From contig JAISXP010000003.1 of NCBI GenBank assembly GCA_031270465.1, forward strand, positions 1-38,083: 38,083 nucleotides of DNA, written 5' to 3'. How positions within the stretch are numbered: position 1 is the first letter of the stretch; each line of letters begins with the position of its first letter. The notes beneath the pieces are model-generated. The model did not search any database, was not told the DNA's origin, and saw nothing but the letters and a program-made list of their open reading frames with translations. The position numbers and the translations under genes are program-made. Shown here in pieces: positions 23,306 through 32,234 of the stretch. The DNA comes from Tannerella sp. GTDB lineage: Bacteria > Bacteroidota > Bacteroidia > Bacteroidales > Tannerellaceae.

Positions 23306-24202
23306 TTATTCCGGTTTCGTCCAGGAATATTTGGCCAGGAAATCGAAGTCGCGCTTGCAGGATGCATATATGTCGCCTTCCGTTTCCTGCTCGACGGTCA
23401 AATCTTCCAGACCGTATGATGCTGCCTGGCTGAAAAGTTCGTCGTAAGGCACGTCGCCATCGCCGACTTCCGTGTAGCCTGCGCCTTTCTTGAAATCCGA
23501 TGCGTGCCACGAAAGGAAACGACCCGGATAGTTACGCATATATGCGAGGATATCGCCGCCTCCATTAACAGCATGACCAAGGTCTATCTGGAAAAATACC
23601 AGCCCTGCGTCGGTATTCCGAAGCAGCAGGTCTAAGATGATCTCGCTGCCTACAGGCTTGAATTCCGAGTGATGGTTGTGGTATCCGAACTTGATGCCGC
23701 CTGCCCTGCACAGTTCGCCGATGCGGTTGAACTGTTCGGCGACGCGCTTTACTTCGTCCTTCGATTTGTCGGACGGGAGGAATGACTGTATCAGCCGCTT
23801 ACCTCCTGCGGCGTTCATTTCGTCGATGCTTTTCCGCCAGTAGTCCCACTCCGCGGACTGTCTGTCTGCCGGTAGCAGGCCTGTACCGCAATGCGTTCCG
23901 GAGAGTTTCATGCCGACATCATTCAGCATTAAGCTCCATTCCTTTAGACGCTTTTTCAGGAATACATTCCCGTCAAAGCCATACGCTTCGGCAAATGTGT
24001 AACCCATGTCTGAAAGTTTCTTCAAACATCCTTCGTGATCGTCGGGCAGTGTCTTGCGAATACTGTACAGTTGGATGCCAATCCTATGCCTGCCATTTGC
24101 TCCCGACATGGTTGCCGCCGGCCATGCCATACCTCTGTTCAAACCAAAACATGCTGTAGCTGCGGCAACAGCGCTTCTGTGAATAAAATTTCTTCTGTTC
24201 AT
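23306..24202 (-). CDS. Exported sugar phosphate isomerase/epimerase-like TIM barrel
   Basis: A 298-aa protein of the xylose-isomerase-like/AP endonuclease 2 superfamily. The N-terminus MNRRNFIHRSAVAAATACFG has the twin-arginine signal form (RRNFI), so export to the periplasm is likely. The barrel shows GIQLYSIRKTL, FGYHNHHSEF, VFFQIDLGHAVNGGGD and SWHASDF, whose His, Asp and Glu residues bind the metal; a later Glu in LTVEQETE completes the set. The substrate cannot be told; such proteins often act on keto-sugars or inositols in glycan or sugar catabolism. It leads the xseB-queH-MutS group and follows the rhamnosidase by 106 bases of repeat. Confidence 0.88.
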   Translation of the reverse strand: MNRRNFIHRSAVAAATACFGLNRGMAWPAATMSGANGRHRIGIQLYSIRKTLPDDHEGCLKKLSDMGYTFAEAYGFDGNVFLKKRLKEWSLMLNDVGMKLSGTHCGTGLLPADRQSAEWDYWRKSIDEMNAAGGKRLIQSFLPSDKSKDEVKRVAEQFNRIGELCRAGGIKFGYHNHHSEFKPVGSEIILDLLLRNTDAGLVFFQIDLGHAVNGGGDILAYMRNYPGRFLSWHASDFKKGAGYTEVGDGDVPYDELFSQAASYGLEDLTVEQETEGDIYASCKRDFDFLAKYSWTKPE

Positions 24203-24203
24203 A

Positions 24204-24312
24204 CTTTTAAACTTTTGAATTTTTTGAATAATTAAATTTTGGAATCTTTATCTCTTTGAATTATTAAATCTCAAAATCTTTGAATCTTTGAATTACCGAA
24301 TCATTGAATTAT
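24204..24312. repeat. Longest TTTGAAT-type degenerate array
   Basis: Spacer between the rhamnosidase and the isomerase, made almost wholly of units such as TTTTGAAT, CTTTGAATT, AATCTTTGAATC, CATTGAATT. It runs into the last codons of the rhamnosidase gene, so that stop may have been created or moved by it. Confidence 0.75.
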
Positions 24313-27300
24313 CGAACTGCTTCAAATTCATGATGTCCCGAGTCTGCCTTATATGTTTTGCCGTCGGGCATCACGACCGTGGCGGATGTATTGACGGGAA
24401 CGGTGATGTTGAGTTTGAAGACATGTTCGCTGTTCGTCCACGACACTTCGATGTTGCCGTTGATGCTGTGATAGTTTCCCTTCGCCCAGGAGAGCGACTG
24501 CACGGGCACGGGTTTTATGCGGAAATGACGGAATCCGGGTGCGTTATCATCCGACTGTATGCCGAGGATATGGCGGTACATCCACTCCCCTACTGCACCT
24601 ATTGCCACGTGGTTGAAGGAATTCATGCCGGCATCCTGGAAGCCGCGCCCGGCTACGTATCCGTCCCATCGTTCCCAGATGGTTGTTGCACCCTGGTCGA
24701 CGGAATAGAGCCACGAGGGGAAACGTCTGCTGAGAAGCAGTTTCCAGGCAATGTCGGCATAGCCGTATGCAGCAAGCTGTTCCATGAGCATGTATGTTCC
24801 ATGTATACCTGTCGATATGCGGTAGTCGTATTTCCTGACGGCCTCGACCATGTGTGCGGCAGCTTTGTGACGCAGTTCAATCGGCAGGAGGTCGAACTGC
24901 AGAGCTATGGCATAGCCCGTCTGCGTATCGCCCTTGATTTTGCCGTCGGTATCGACAAATTCGCGAATGAAGGCGCTGCGTATGCCGGCTGCAAGTTCGC
25001 TGTAGTATTTGCTGTCGGCCTTCCTGCCTGTCAGCGCGGCCGAACGTGCGACTATCTCGGCCGAGTGGGCGAAATAGGCTGTTGCAAAGACTTCGTGGGG
25101 TATGCTTCCGCCTTCTTTCGGATAGTCGTCGGCGACAATCCAGTTGCCGTTCAGCCAGTCGTTGTAGTCGTGGCCGCGGTGGTTGCGCCAGATAAGATCG
25201 GGGTTGTGCGTGCGGTTGAAGTCGACGAAGAGCTTCATCGATTCGTAGTGCCGTTCGAGAATGTTGCGGTCGTTGTAGTTCGTGTACATGCGCCAGGGTA
25301 TTACCACGCCGGCATCAGCCCAGCCTGGGGCGTTGAAGAGATCTCGCCATGTGCCGTCGTGCGGAGCAATGTTGGGGAAGCGTCCGTCGGGCAGTTGCGA
25401 GTCGCTGATGTCGCGCGCCCACTTCGTATAGAAGCCGGCCATGTCGAGATTGTAGATGGCAGTCTGCGAGAACACCTGTGCGTCGGCCATCCAGCCTTCG
25501 CGTTCGTCGCGCTGTGGGCAGTCGGTCGGAACAGACGTGAGGTTGCCCCAAAGTGTCCAGCGGATATTCGACCAGAGTCTGTTCAGGTCTGCATCCGAAC
25601 ATTCAAATGTGCTCGCAACGGGCGACGATGATGCGATGACGTGGCCAAGCAGGTTGTCCGCTTGCGGGGTTCGCGTGAGGCCGTCGACTTCGACATAGCG
25701 GAAGCCGTGATATGTGAAGCGCGGCTCCCAGGAAACAGTCGCTTCGCCGGCAGGCCTGTACAGGTCGATCTGCTTGGCGCCGCGAAGGTTGTCGGTGTAT
25801 AGCGAACCGTCGTCGTAGAGCCATTCACCGTATCGGAAGCGTAGCGTCTGTCCGGGATTGTACGGAATATTCAGCCGCACCCAGCCGACCATGTTCTGTC
25901 CAAGGTCAAAGATGTATTTATTGTGCCCGATTTTGTGGACAGCTACCGGCTTTATTTTTTGAATGACGGCGAGTGGCTCGTTTGTCTGCGCGCAGAGGTT
26001 GTGCGTCCCGCCGGGCGAGACTGAAACGGAGCGCCATGAGTTGTCGTCGTATCCGGCTCTGTCCCATCCTTTGTGCTCGTACGAGGCGTCGTACGTCTCT
26101 CCGCCGAAAAGCGACGCCTCGCGAACGGGGCCTTGCGGATGCATCTTCCAGGAACCGTCCGTGCCGATGATTTCCTTCGTCCCATCTTCGTAGAAAATAA
26201 GCAACTGGCCGATGAATTTGCGGAAATGTCCGTATCCTCCGCGGTTGGGGTGTGCCCATCTCGCGCCGACATACCAGCCGTCGGCAAGCATCGCGCCCAG
26301 AACATTGATGCCTGGTTCAATCATGCCGGTCACATCGAAGGTCTGAAACTGCAGATGGCTGTCGTAGTCCGTAAACTCCGGGGCAAGCACCTGGCTGCCG
26401 ACTTTACGGCCGTTGATACTGGCTTCGTACAGCCCCTGGGCGGATATGGAGTAGAATGCGCCGGCGATTTTCTTCCCGATATGTATTTCCTTGCGAAGCA
26501 GTGGAGAAGGAGGGATGTTGTCGACATAGTTTTTCATGTTGCTCGGTTTGATATGCTCGTCGGTAATCCACTGCGCCTCGTATTCGTAGTCGAGCGTGGT
26601 TGTATCCGAAACATAAACGTGACGGTGGAGGGCTATGTTTTCGCGGTCATGCAATACTTCAAATTCGGATATTCCAAACTCATACATATTGTCGCTGTTC
26701 CCGCCCGACGAAGCGAGTCGTGTCACATTCAGCCGGATGTATCTCCCGACAGTCGGCGAAGAGAGTTTCTGGTAATAAAATTCGGCGGACTGGACGGTAT
26801 TGTCCTTCCCCGACTCGTCGATAATCGTTCTGACATCGGAGAAATCATCTGCCGAAGCTGTTTCGACGGTAAAGCGAAGCGGGAAAATACATTCGCGTGA
26901 GGCTATCGGGTAGATTTTCACGGCGTCGAAGGTCTGTTCCGACTCCAGGTCAATGACAATCCACTTGCGAGTGTCGGGGTGTGAGGCCTGTACCGAACGG
27001 TAGCCCTGATACGTGTAATACCTGTCTGCGGGAACAACCGTCGTCTCCTCTTCACCGATCCACTGTGCTGTCCAGTCGCCGGCATTCAGGGGGCCGGTCA
27101 GAAAACGTGCCGGTGGACTCCATTCAGACGGTTTGCCTTTTTCGTCCCATACCCGCACTTTCCAGTAATACATCGTGTTTGCCTGCAGGGGCTGTCCTGC
27201 ATAATAAATCTGGCCGGTGGCGTTTCCGGATGTCTTTTTACTGTTCCATGCATCCGCGCGGCCTTCTTCAAGCGCCAATGCGGCAGTCGAGACAAGAATC

Positions 27301-27488
27301 TGATACGCCTTCTGTTTCTTGCCGGTTTCGTCCGAAACAAGTTCCCAGCTGAAACGTGGGCGCAGAATGTCGATCCCAAGCGGATTTTTCATGTATTCGC
27401 AACGCAGGTTTTCGGCAGAAACACCCTGCCCGGCATGGCCGTAAACAGTAACTAATAAAACCGACAAGAGTAAAAAACTTTTCCTCAT
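24309..27488 (-). CDS. Alpha-L-rhamnosidase, glycoside hydrolase family 78
   Basis: A large secreted enzyme (1059 aa) that removes terminal alpha-L-rhamnose by inversion. The start is set at 27488, where MRKSFLLLSVLLVTVYGHAG forms a signal peptide (27497 is a close alternative); the ORF runs further up to 27650, but a promoter at 27576-27583 lies inside that extension. Domains: N-terminal FN3-like sandwich (about 25-135), an inserted F5/8 type C/discoidin-like carbohydrate-binding domain (about 150-290, KWIVIDLESEQTFDAVKIYP), rhamnosidase N-domain (SISAQGLYEASINGRKVG), the (alpha/alpha)6 catalytic barrel with DCPQRDEREGWMADAQ near 655-670, where the general acid lies, and a C-terminal beta-sandwich ending ATVVMPDGKTYKADSG. 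No SusC/D pair is nearby. Confidence 0.94.
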   Translation of the reverse strand: MRKSFLLLSVLLVTVYGHAGQGVSAENLRCEYMKNPLGIDILRPRFSWELVSDETGKKQKAYQILVSTAALALEEGRADAWNSKKTSGNATGQIYYAGQPLQANTMYYWKVRVWDEKGKPSEWSPPARFLTGPLNAGDWTAQWIGEEETTVVPADRYYTYQGYRSVQASHPDTRKWIVIDLESEQTFDAVKIYPIASRECIFPLRFTVETASADDFSDVRTIIDESGKDNTVQSAEFYYQKLSSPTVGRYIRLNVTRLASSGGNSDNMYEFGISEFEVLHDRENIALHRHVYVSDTTTLDYEYEAQWITDEHIKPSNMKNYVDNIPPSPLLRKEIHIGKKIAGAFYSISAQGLYEASINGRKVGSQVLAPEFTDYDSHLQFQTFDVTGMIEPGINVLGAMLADGWYVGARWAHPNRGGYGHFRKFIGQLLIFYEDGTKEIIGTDGSWKMHPQGPVREASLFGGETYDASYEHKGWDRAGYDDNSWRSVSVSPGGTHNLCAQTNEPLAVIQKIKPVAVHKIGHNKYIFDLGQNMVGWVRLNIPYNPGQTLRFRYGEWLYDDGSLYTDNLRGAKQIDLYRPAGEATVSWEPRFTYHGFRYVEVDGLTRTPQADNLLGHVIASSSPVASTFECSDADLNRLWSNIRWTLWGNLTSVPTDCPQRDEREGWMADAQVFSQTAIYNLDMAGFYTKWARDISDSQLPDGRFPNIAPHDGTWRDLFNAPGWADAGVVIPWRMYTNYNDRNILERHYESMKLFVDFNRTHNPDLIWRNHRGHDYNDWLNGNWIVADDYPKEGGSIPHEVFATAYFAHSAEIVARSAALTGRKADSKYYSELAAGIRSAFIREFVDTDGKIKGDTQTGYAIALQFDLLPIELRHKAAAHMVEAVRKYDYRISTGIHGTYMLMEQLAAYGYADIAWKLLLSRRFPSWLYSVDQGATTIWERWDGYVAGRGFQDAGMNSFNHVAIGAVGEWMYRHILGIQSDDNAPGFRHFRIKPVPVQSLSWAKGNYHSINGNIEVSWTNSEHVFKLNITVPVNTSATVVMPDGKTYKADSGHHEFEAVR

Positions 27489-27541
27489 GATATTCATAAA
27501 TACAATGTGTAAATAAATAAAGCGGCAAGTACTTTTAATGC

Positions 27542-27572
27542 CGTGCACGTTTGTCGCTTTTACACGTGCACG
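27542..27572 (-). promoter_or_regulatory. Operator-like paired palindromes in the rhamnosidase leader
   Basis: CGTGCACGT (27542-27550) and ACGTGCACG (27564-27572) are mirror copies, each holding the palindrome GTGCAC, with centres 23 bp apart, about two helix turns. They lie at and just after the expected transcript start from the -7 box at 27576. A dimeric regulator site or a leader hairpin is inferred. Confidence 0.6.
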
Positions 27573-27575
27573 CCG

Positions 27576-27583
27576 CAAATTTA
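27576..27583 (-). promoter_or_regulatory. -7 box of the rhamnosidase gene
   Basis: The minus strand reads TAAATTTG, a full TAnnTTTG match, about 88 bases before the ATG at 27488. It supports the shorter gene start. Confidence 0.65.
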
Positions 27584-27661
27584 CGTGAAAAAATCTACAT
27601 CTATAACATGCACGGATAATTTTTTTGTGAACAAAGATTTGATAATTCAAATATTCAAGAG

Positions 27662-30121
27662 TCAGTTGTCCACGTCGTAGTGCACCGGTATCTGTTTGAA
27701 TGCCGGAAGCGACAACATTTTTCGATACACGCTCTCCAGTACGCTACGAACAGTCGACGTGCGTTGAGACGGTTCTATTTTCAGGAGGATGTGTCTCACA
27801 TGCAAGGTTTGAATCCTGCCGACGGGTGGCGAAAACGGCCCGTAGACGCACGTCCCGTCCAGTTCATCCTGCAAAAAGCGGGCGTAAACGGTTGCGTTTT
27901 CGTCTAAAACAGTTTCGTCGTGGCATCGCAGTACAACGGTAATCAGTCGGGAATAAGGAGGGTATTTGAAGAGATACCGTTCGTTCAATTGAGAGGCAAT
28001 CATCCCGTCGTAGTCGGCAGACTGTAGCATTTGGAGGAGAGGATGTTCGGGCTGCGAGGTTTGGATGACGACGATGCCCTGCCTGTCGCGCCGTCCTGCG
28101 CGTGCACCGACCTGCATCAGCAACTGAAAGGCTCTTTCGTGTGCTCTGAAGTCGGGAAAGTTCATCAGTCCGTCAACATTCAGTATGCCGACGACCGTGA
28201 CGCGCCCGAAATCCAATCCTTTGGAGACCATCTGTGTGCCAATGAGGATATGGCTTTTTCCCTCGCCGAAATCTGTCAAAATACGTTCGCAGTCTCTGTG
28301 CGTGCGGGCAGTATCCAAGTCGAGGCGTACCGTGCGTGCGTCCGGGAAGAGGGCTGTTATTTCTTCTTCGATTCTTTCGGTACCGAAGCCTGCCCACTTC
28401 ATGTCGTGATGTCCGCACGCAGGACAGAGGTGCGGCAACGGTATGGCGTATCCGCAGTAATGACAGATCAGGCGATTGTGCTGCCTGTGATAAGTCAGGC
28501 TCACATCGCAGTGGATGCAGCGGACAGTCCGGCCGCATGATTTACATTCCATTGCCGGTGCGAAACCGCGTCTGTTACGGAAGAGTATGACCTGTTCGCT
28601 CCGTTTCAGCGCTTCGTCGATCTTTTGATGCAGGAAAGGAGAGAGCAGGCCGTCTTTCATTATTTTTTTGCGCTTCAACTCTTTGGTGTCGACTAAATGA
28701 ATCTGCAGGCCTGCACCTTCACCGTAGCGCGCTTTCAACGACACCATGCCGTATTTGCCTGTTTTTGCATTGTAAATCGAGTCTATGGAAGGGGTAGCCG
28801 AGCCGAGCAGCGTCTTGGCACCGTGGATGTGCGCCAGCATCACTGCCGCGTTGCGTGTGTGATAGCGCGGTGCGGGGTCATGCTGTTTGTAGGAGGAGTC
28901 GTGCTCTTCGTCCACAATCACAAGTCCCAGGTTCGTGAACGGCAGAAACAGCGACGAACGGACGCCCAGAATCACAACGGGGGCTTTGCGGCTGACGAGT
29001 TCGCGCCATATTTCCACGCGTTCGGCATCCGGGAAACCTGAATGATACACCCTCAGCCTGTCGCCGAGAACATTCCGCAGCCTGTCGGTTATATGCGTCG
29101 TGACGGCTATTTCGGGCAGCAGATACAGTACCTGCCTGCCCTGTTCGAGCATCCCGGATGCCAGATGCAGATAAATCTCCGTCTTTCCACACGAAGGGAC
29201 GCCGTGCAGAAGACAGACCTGTTTTGTTTCGAATACGCTTTTTATTTCGTCGAATGCGGTCTGCTGCGGAGGTGTGAGTCTGCTCAGCGGCTGTGCCGTG
29301 GCGTATGACTGCAGGCGGCTGATTTCCTTTTCGTAATATTCCATCCACCCGCGTTTGACGAGACTGTCCAGTATGGATGCGCCGGCGCCGGTCGCTTCCA
29401 GCAGGCGTTTCTTTGATATTTCCTTAAGCGGAATATCTGCCGAAAAGGGTTCGGCCAGTTCGATATATGCAAGCAGCAGATGCTCCTGTCGCCAGGCCCG
29501 TTTGAGTTGCGCAAGTGCGGGCGTCAGGTCTTCTTCTTTGCGGTAACTGTCATGCAGACGGACGTATGTTTCTTTTTTGGAAACGAATCCTTTTTTCAAT
29601 TCTTCGCTGACCGTAATAATGCCCTGCTGCATCAATTTGTTCAGCAGAGGGATGAGGTTGCCGATTCGGGTGATTTTTTCCAGTCTGGATACCGTCAGGC
29701 TGCTGGCATCCGGGAAGGCGTCGACAATCAGGCGCTCTTTGAAAGTCAAAGGCGTTTCGTCGTCGATATGGTTGCAGTAGACGACGGTTTCGCTTTCCAG
29801 TTTCAGTCCCGACGGGATGGCGACCTTGTATACATCGCCCAGCCTGCACAAATAGTAGGATGCCATCCATTCCCAAAAGTCTATCTGCGGAGGGAGAAGG
29901 AGAGGTGCGCTGTCCAGTGTGGCATGAACTTCTTTCAGTGCATACGACGTCGAGGGAATATCGTCGAGCACCGTCCTGACAATCGCCGTGTAGTAACGCT
30001 TTTTCCCGAAAGGGACGATGACCCTGAAACCGGGTCGTACCAATGCCTCCATCTCCGGCGGGATACAGTACGTATACGTGTTATCCAGAGGCAGGGGTAA
30101 TATTACTTCGGCGTATTTCAA
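27662..30121 (-). CDS. priA: Primosomal protein N' (replication restart helicase PriA)
   Basis: An 819-aa superfamily 2 helicase that reloads the replisome at stalled forks. The 3'-DNA-binding domain is at the N-terminus (MKYAEVILPLPLDNTYTYC). The helicase core follows, with Walker A LLHGVPSCGKTEIYLH (about 303-318), Walker B LVIVDEEHDSSYKQHDPAPR (about 400-419) and LLGSATPSIDS. The zinc-binding insertion has its eight cysteines in pairs (CKSCG, CIHCD, CHYCG, CPACG, about 525-570). The usual Walker A is GVTGSGKTE, so Pro-Ser-Cys in place of Thr-Gly-Ser is a small oddity that keeps the GKT. It ends the purB-to-priA group, 50 bases after the barrel protein gene. Confidence 0.96.
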   Translation of the reverse strand: MKYAEVILPLPLDNTYTYCIPPEMEALVRPGFRVIVPFGKKRYYTAIVRTVLDDIPSTSYALKEVHATLDSAPLLLPPQIDFWEWMASYYLCRLGDVYKVAIPSGLKLESETVVYCNHIDDETPLTFKERLIVDAFPDASSLTVSRLEKITRIGNLIPLLNKLMQQGIITVSEELKKGFVSKKETYVRLHDSYRKEEDLTPALAQLKRAWRQEHLLLAYIELAEPFSADIPLKEISKKRLLEATGAGASILDSLVKRGWMEYYEKEISRLQSYATAQPLSRLTPPQQTAFDEIKSVFETKQVCLLHGVPSCGKTEIYLHLASGMLEQGRQVLYLLPEIAVTTHITDRLRNVLGDRLRVYHSGFPDAERVEIWRELVSRKAPVVILGVRSSLFLPFTNLGLVIVDEEHDSSYKQHDPAPRYHTRNAAVMLAHIHGAKTLLGSATPSIDSIYNAKTGKYGMVSLKARYGEGAGLQIHLVDTKELKRKKIMKDGLLSPFLHQKIDEALKRSEQVILFRNRRGFAPAMECKSCGRTVRCIHCDVSLTYHRQHNRLICHYCGYAIPLPHLCPACGHHDMKWAGFGTERIEEEITALFPDARTVRLDLDTARTHRDCERILTDFGEGKSHILIGTQMVSKGLDFGRVTVVGILNVDGLMNFPDFRAHERAFQLLMQVGARAGRRDRQGIVVIQTSQPEHPLLQMLQSADYDGMIASQLNERYLFKYPPYSRLITVVLRCHDETVLDENATVYARFLQDELDGTCVYGPFSPPVGRIQTLHVRHILLKIEPSQRTSTVRSVLESVYRKMLSLPAFKQIPVHYDVDN

Positions 30122-30171
30122 TTCAGAGGTTCAATACTCAAAAGGAGATTCGATGCGCTGATTTTCTGCCG

Positions 30172-30771
30172 TCAAAAGAATACTGCCGCCGAGACTATCC
30201 ACGTGCGCGTCCTGCCGCTGCCCGATGTGACGGGATGATCGATGTCGAAGGTCTTGAAATTGTTTGTCAACCCCAGATTGTAGTTTATGCTGAGTTGAAC
30301 CAGGCGCACTATTTCGACGCCTGCCGCAAAATTCAATCCCGCACAGAAGTTTTTACTTTCGATTTGATTGACAATATCATCATACTTGTCATGCCAGCTT
30401 TTGTCGCCCGCCACGCGGAACCCGACATAAGGGCCGGCTGAAAGATATGGCTTGACGAGGGGCAAGACCACTTTCCATTTCAGATTGACCGGCACTTCGA
30501 CGAAGTTGCTTCTTATTGTTTTGTCGCGCAGTTCCGTTCCTTTTTGCGTGAACAGGACGGCGCCGTCCAATCCGATACCGGGCAGGGGCGTCATTATTTC
30601 GATTATCGGGCCGATGTGGAAGCCGGTTATGTTGTCGTTATCGAAAACGTCTTCACTGAACTTCACACTGGCGACATTCAGACCTCCCTTAACGCCCAGG
30701 CGTACGTTTTGCGCATTCAGGACGGCTGTCGCAGAGATAAACAATACTAAAAAAAATCCTTTTGTTTTCAT
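30172..30771 (-). CDS. PorT-type outer-membrane beta-barrel protein
   Basis: A 199-aa outer-membrane protein: signal peptide MKTKGFFLVLFISATAVLNA, then RLGVKGGLNVASVKF, ALFTQKGTEL, VEVPVNLKWKVVLPLVKPYL, SAGPYVGFRVAG and a final strand RTWIVSAAVFF ending in Phe, as barrels do. This is the OMP_b-brl_2 / PorT-family barrel common in Bacteroidota. True PorT of the type IX system belongs to this broad family but is, as I recall, somewhat longer, so no T9SS role is claimed. It lies between asnS and priA in the same direction. Confidence 0.88.
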   Translation of the reverse strand: MKTKGFFLVLFISATAVLNAQNVRLGVKGGLNVASVKFSEDVFDNDNITGFHIGPIIEIMTPLPGIGLDGAVLFTQKGTELRDKTIRSNFVEVPVNLKWKVVLPLVKPYLSAGPYVGFRVAGDKSWHDKYDDIVNQIESKNFCAGLNFAAGVEIVRLVQLSINYNLGLTNNFKTFDIDHPVTSGSGRTRTWIVSAAVFF

Positions 30772-30827
30772 ATTTTCTTGTTTTTATCGATGAATAATCT
30801 GTGTTTGGTTGCCTTTCAGGCGTCTGT

Positions 30828-32225
30828 TTAAAATTCCGCATTGTGCGGCGTGCGGGGGAAAGGTATCACATCACGGATGTTCGTCATGCCGGTCACAAAC
30901 AGCAGCAGACGTTCGAAACCCAGCCCGAAACCCGAATGTGGCGCCGTCCCGAAACGGCGGGTATCCAGATACCACCAGATGTCCCTGTCGGGTATGTCCA
31001 TTTCGCCGGCACGCTTCAGCAGTTTGTCATAATCTTCTTCGCGTTGCGAACCGCCGATGATTTCGCCGATCTTCGGAAACAGTACATCCATAGCCCGGAC
31101 AGTTTTCCCGTCGTCGTTCTGCTTCATGTAGAATGATTTGATTTCTTTCGGATAGTCAGTCAGAATCACAGGGCAATTGAAGTGTTCTTCCACCAGATAA
31201 CGCTCGTGTTCCGCAGCAAGATCAGCGCCCCAATAGACGGGATACTCAAACTTGCGGCCTTTCGCCGTGGCATCTTCCAGTATCCGGATGCCTTCAGTAT
31301 AGGCTAAGCGGATAAAGGGTTTGTTCAGAACGAAATGCAGTCTTTCCGTCAGTTCCCTGTCGAAGTGTTCGCACAGAAACTGTATATCGTCTGCGCAATG
31401 TTCCAAAGCCCACCGGATACAGTATTTGATGAAGTCTTCCGCCAGTTGCATGTTGTCGTCGATTTCGTAGAAAGCCATTTCCGGTTCGATCATCCAGAAC
31501 TCTGCCAGATGGCGGGGCGTGTTGGAATTTTCGGCTCTGAAAGTAGGACCGAAGGTGTAAATATCGCCCAGCGCCAATGCGGCAAGTTCGCCTTCCAGCT
31601 GTCCGGAGACGGTCAGGCTTGTTTGTTTGCCGAAAAAGTCGCTGTTGTACAGTATCGCGCCGTTTTCGTCTTTTTTCAGGTCGTAGAGATTCATTGTCGT
31701 TACCTGAAACATTTGCCCGGCGCCTTCGCAGTCGGATCCGGTGATAATCGGGGTGTGGAAATAGAAAAAACCGCGTTCGTGAAAAAACGTATGGATGGCC
31801 ATAGCCATGTGGTGGCGAATGCGGAAGACGGCACCGAAAGTGTTTGTCCTCGGGCGCAAGTGCGCTATTTCGCGCAGGAACTCCATCGAATGGCCTTTTT
31901 TCTGCAGGGGATAGGAGGCGGGATCGGCTGTTCCGTATATTTGGATTTCCTCGGCCTGCAGTTCGACGGTCTGACCTGCGCCCTGCGACTGTACGAGTTT
32001 GCCGTTCACGCTGATGCAGGAGCCGGTCGTAACAGGTTTCAGATATTCTTCTCCGAACTGTTCGATGTTGACCACTATCTGCAGATTGTACACTGTCGAG
32101 CCGTCGTTCAGGGCGATGAAGTTGACTTGCTTGCTTCCCCGTCGTGTCCGTACCCAGCCTTTTACGTTTAGCGAGACGCCATACGTCTGCATTTTAAGAA
32201 TATCTTTTATCTTTACCCTTGCCAT
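30828..32225 (-). CDS. asnS: Asparaginyl-tRNA synthetase
   Basis: A 465-aa class IIb synthetase that charges tRNA-Asn. The N-terminal OB-fold anticodon-binding domain shows [20 protein letters not shown]. The class II core carries motif 2 around [21 protein letters not shown] and motif 3 as [16 protein letters not shown] near the C-terminus. [18 protein letters not shown] and [18 protein letters not shown] are AsnRS-specific stretches. Full length. It follows the pseudouridine synthase gene by 9 bases. Confidence 0.97.
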   Translation of the reverse strand: MARVKIKDILKMQTYGVSLNVKGWVRTRRGSKQVNFIALNDGSTVYNLQIVVNIEQFGEEYLKPVTTGSCISVNGKLVQSQGAGQTVELQAEEIQIYGTADPASYPLQKKGHSMEFLREIAHLRPRTNTFGAVFRIRHHMAMAIHTFFHERGFFYFHTPIITGSDCEGAGQMFQVTTMNLYDLKKDENGAILYNSDFFGKQTSLTVSGQLEGELAALALGDIYTFGPTFRAENSNTPRHLAEFWMIEPEMAFYEIDDNMQLAEDFIKYCIRWALEHCADDIQFLCEHFDRELTERLHFVLNKPFIRLAYTEGIRILEDATAKGRKFEYPVYWGADLAAEHERYLVEEHFNCPVILTDYPKEIKSFYMKQNDDGKTVRAMDVLFPKIGEIIGGSQREEDYDKLLKRAGEMDIPDRDIWWYLDTRRFGTAPHSGFGLGFERLLLFVTGMTNIRDVIPFPRTPHNAEF

Positions 32226-32234
32226 GATATTTGC

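Noticed and set aside
24288..25631. Plus-strand ORF of 447 aa opposite the rhamnosidase
   Set aside because: Antisense shadow; the GH78 frame carries all family motifs.
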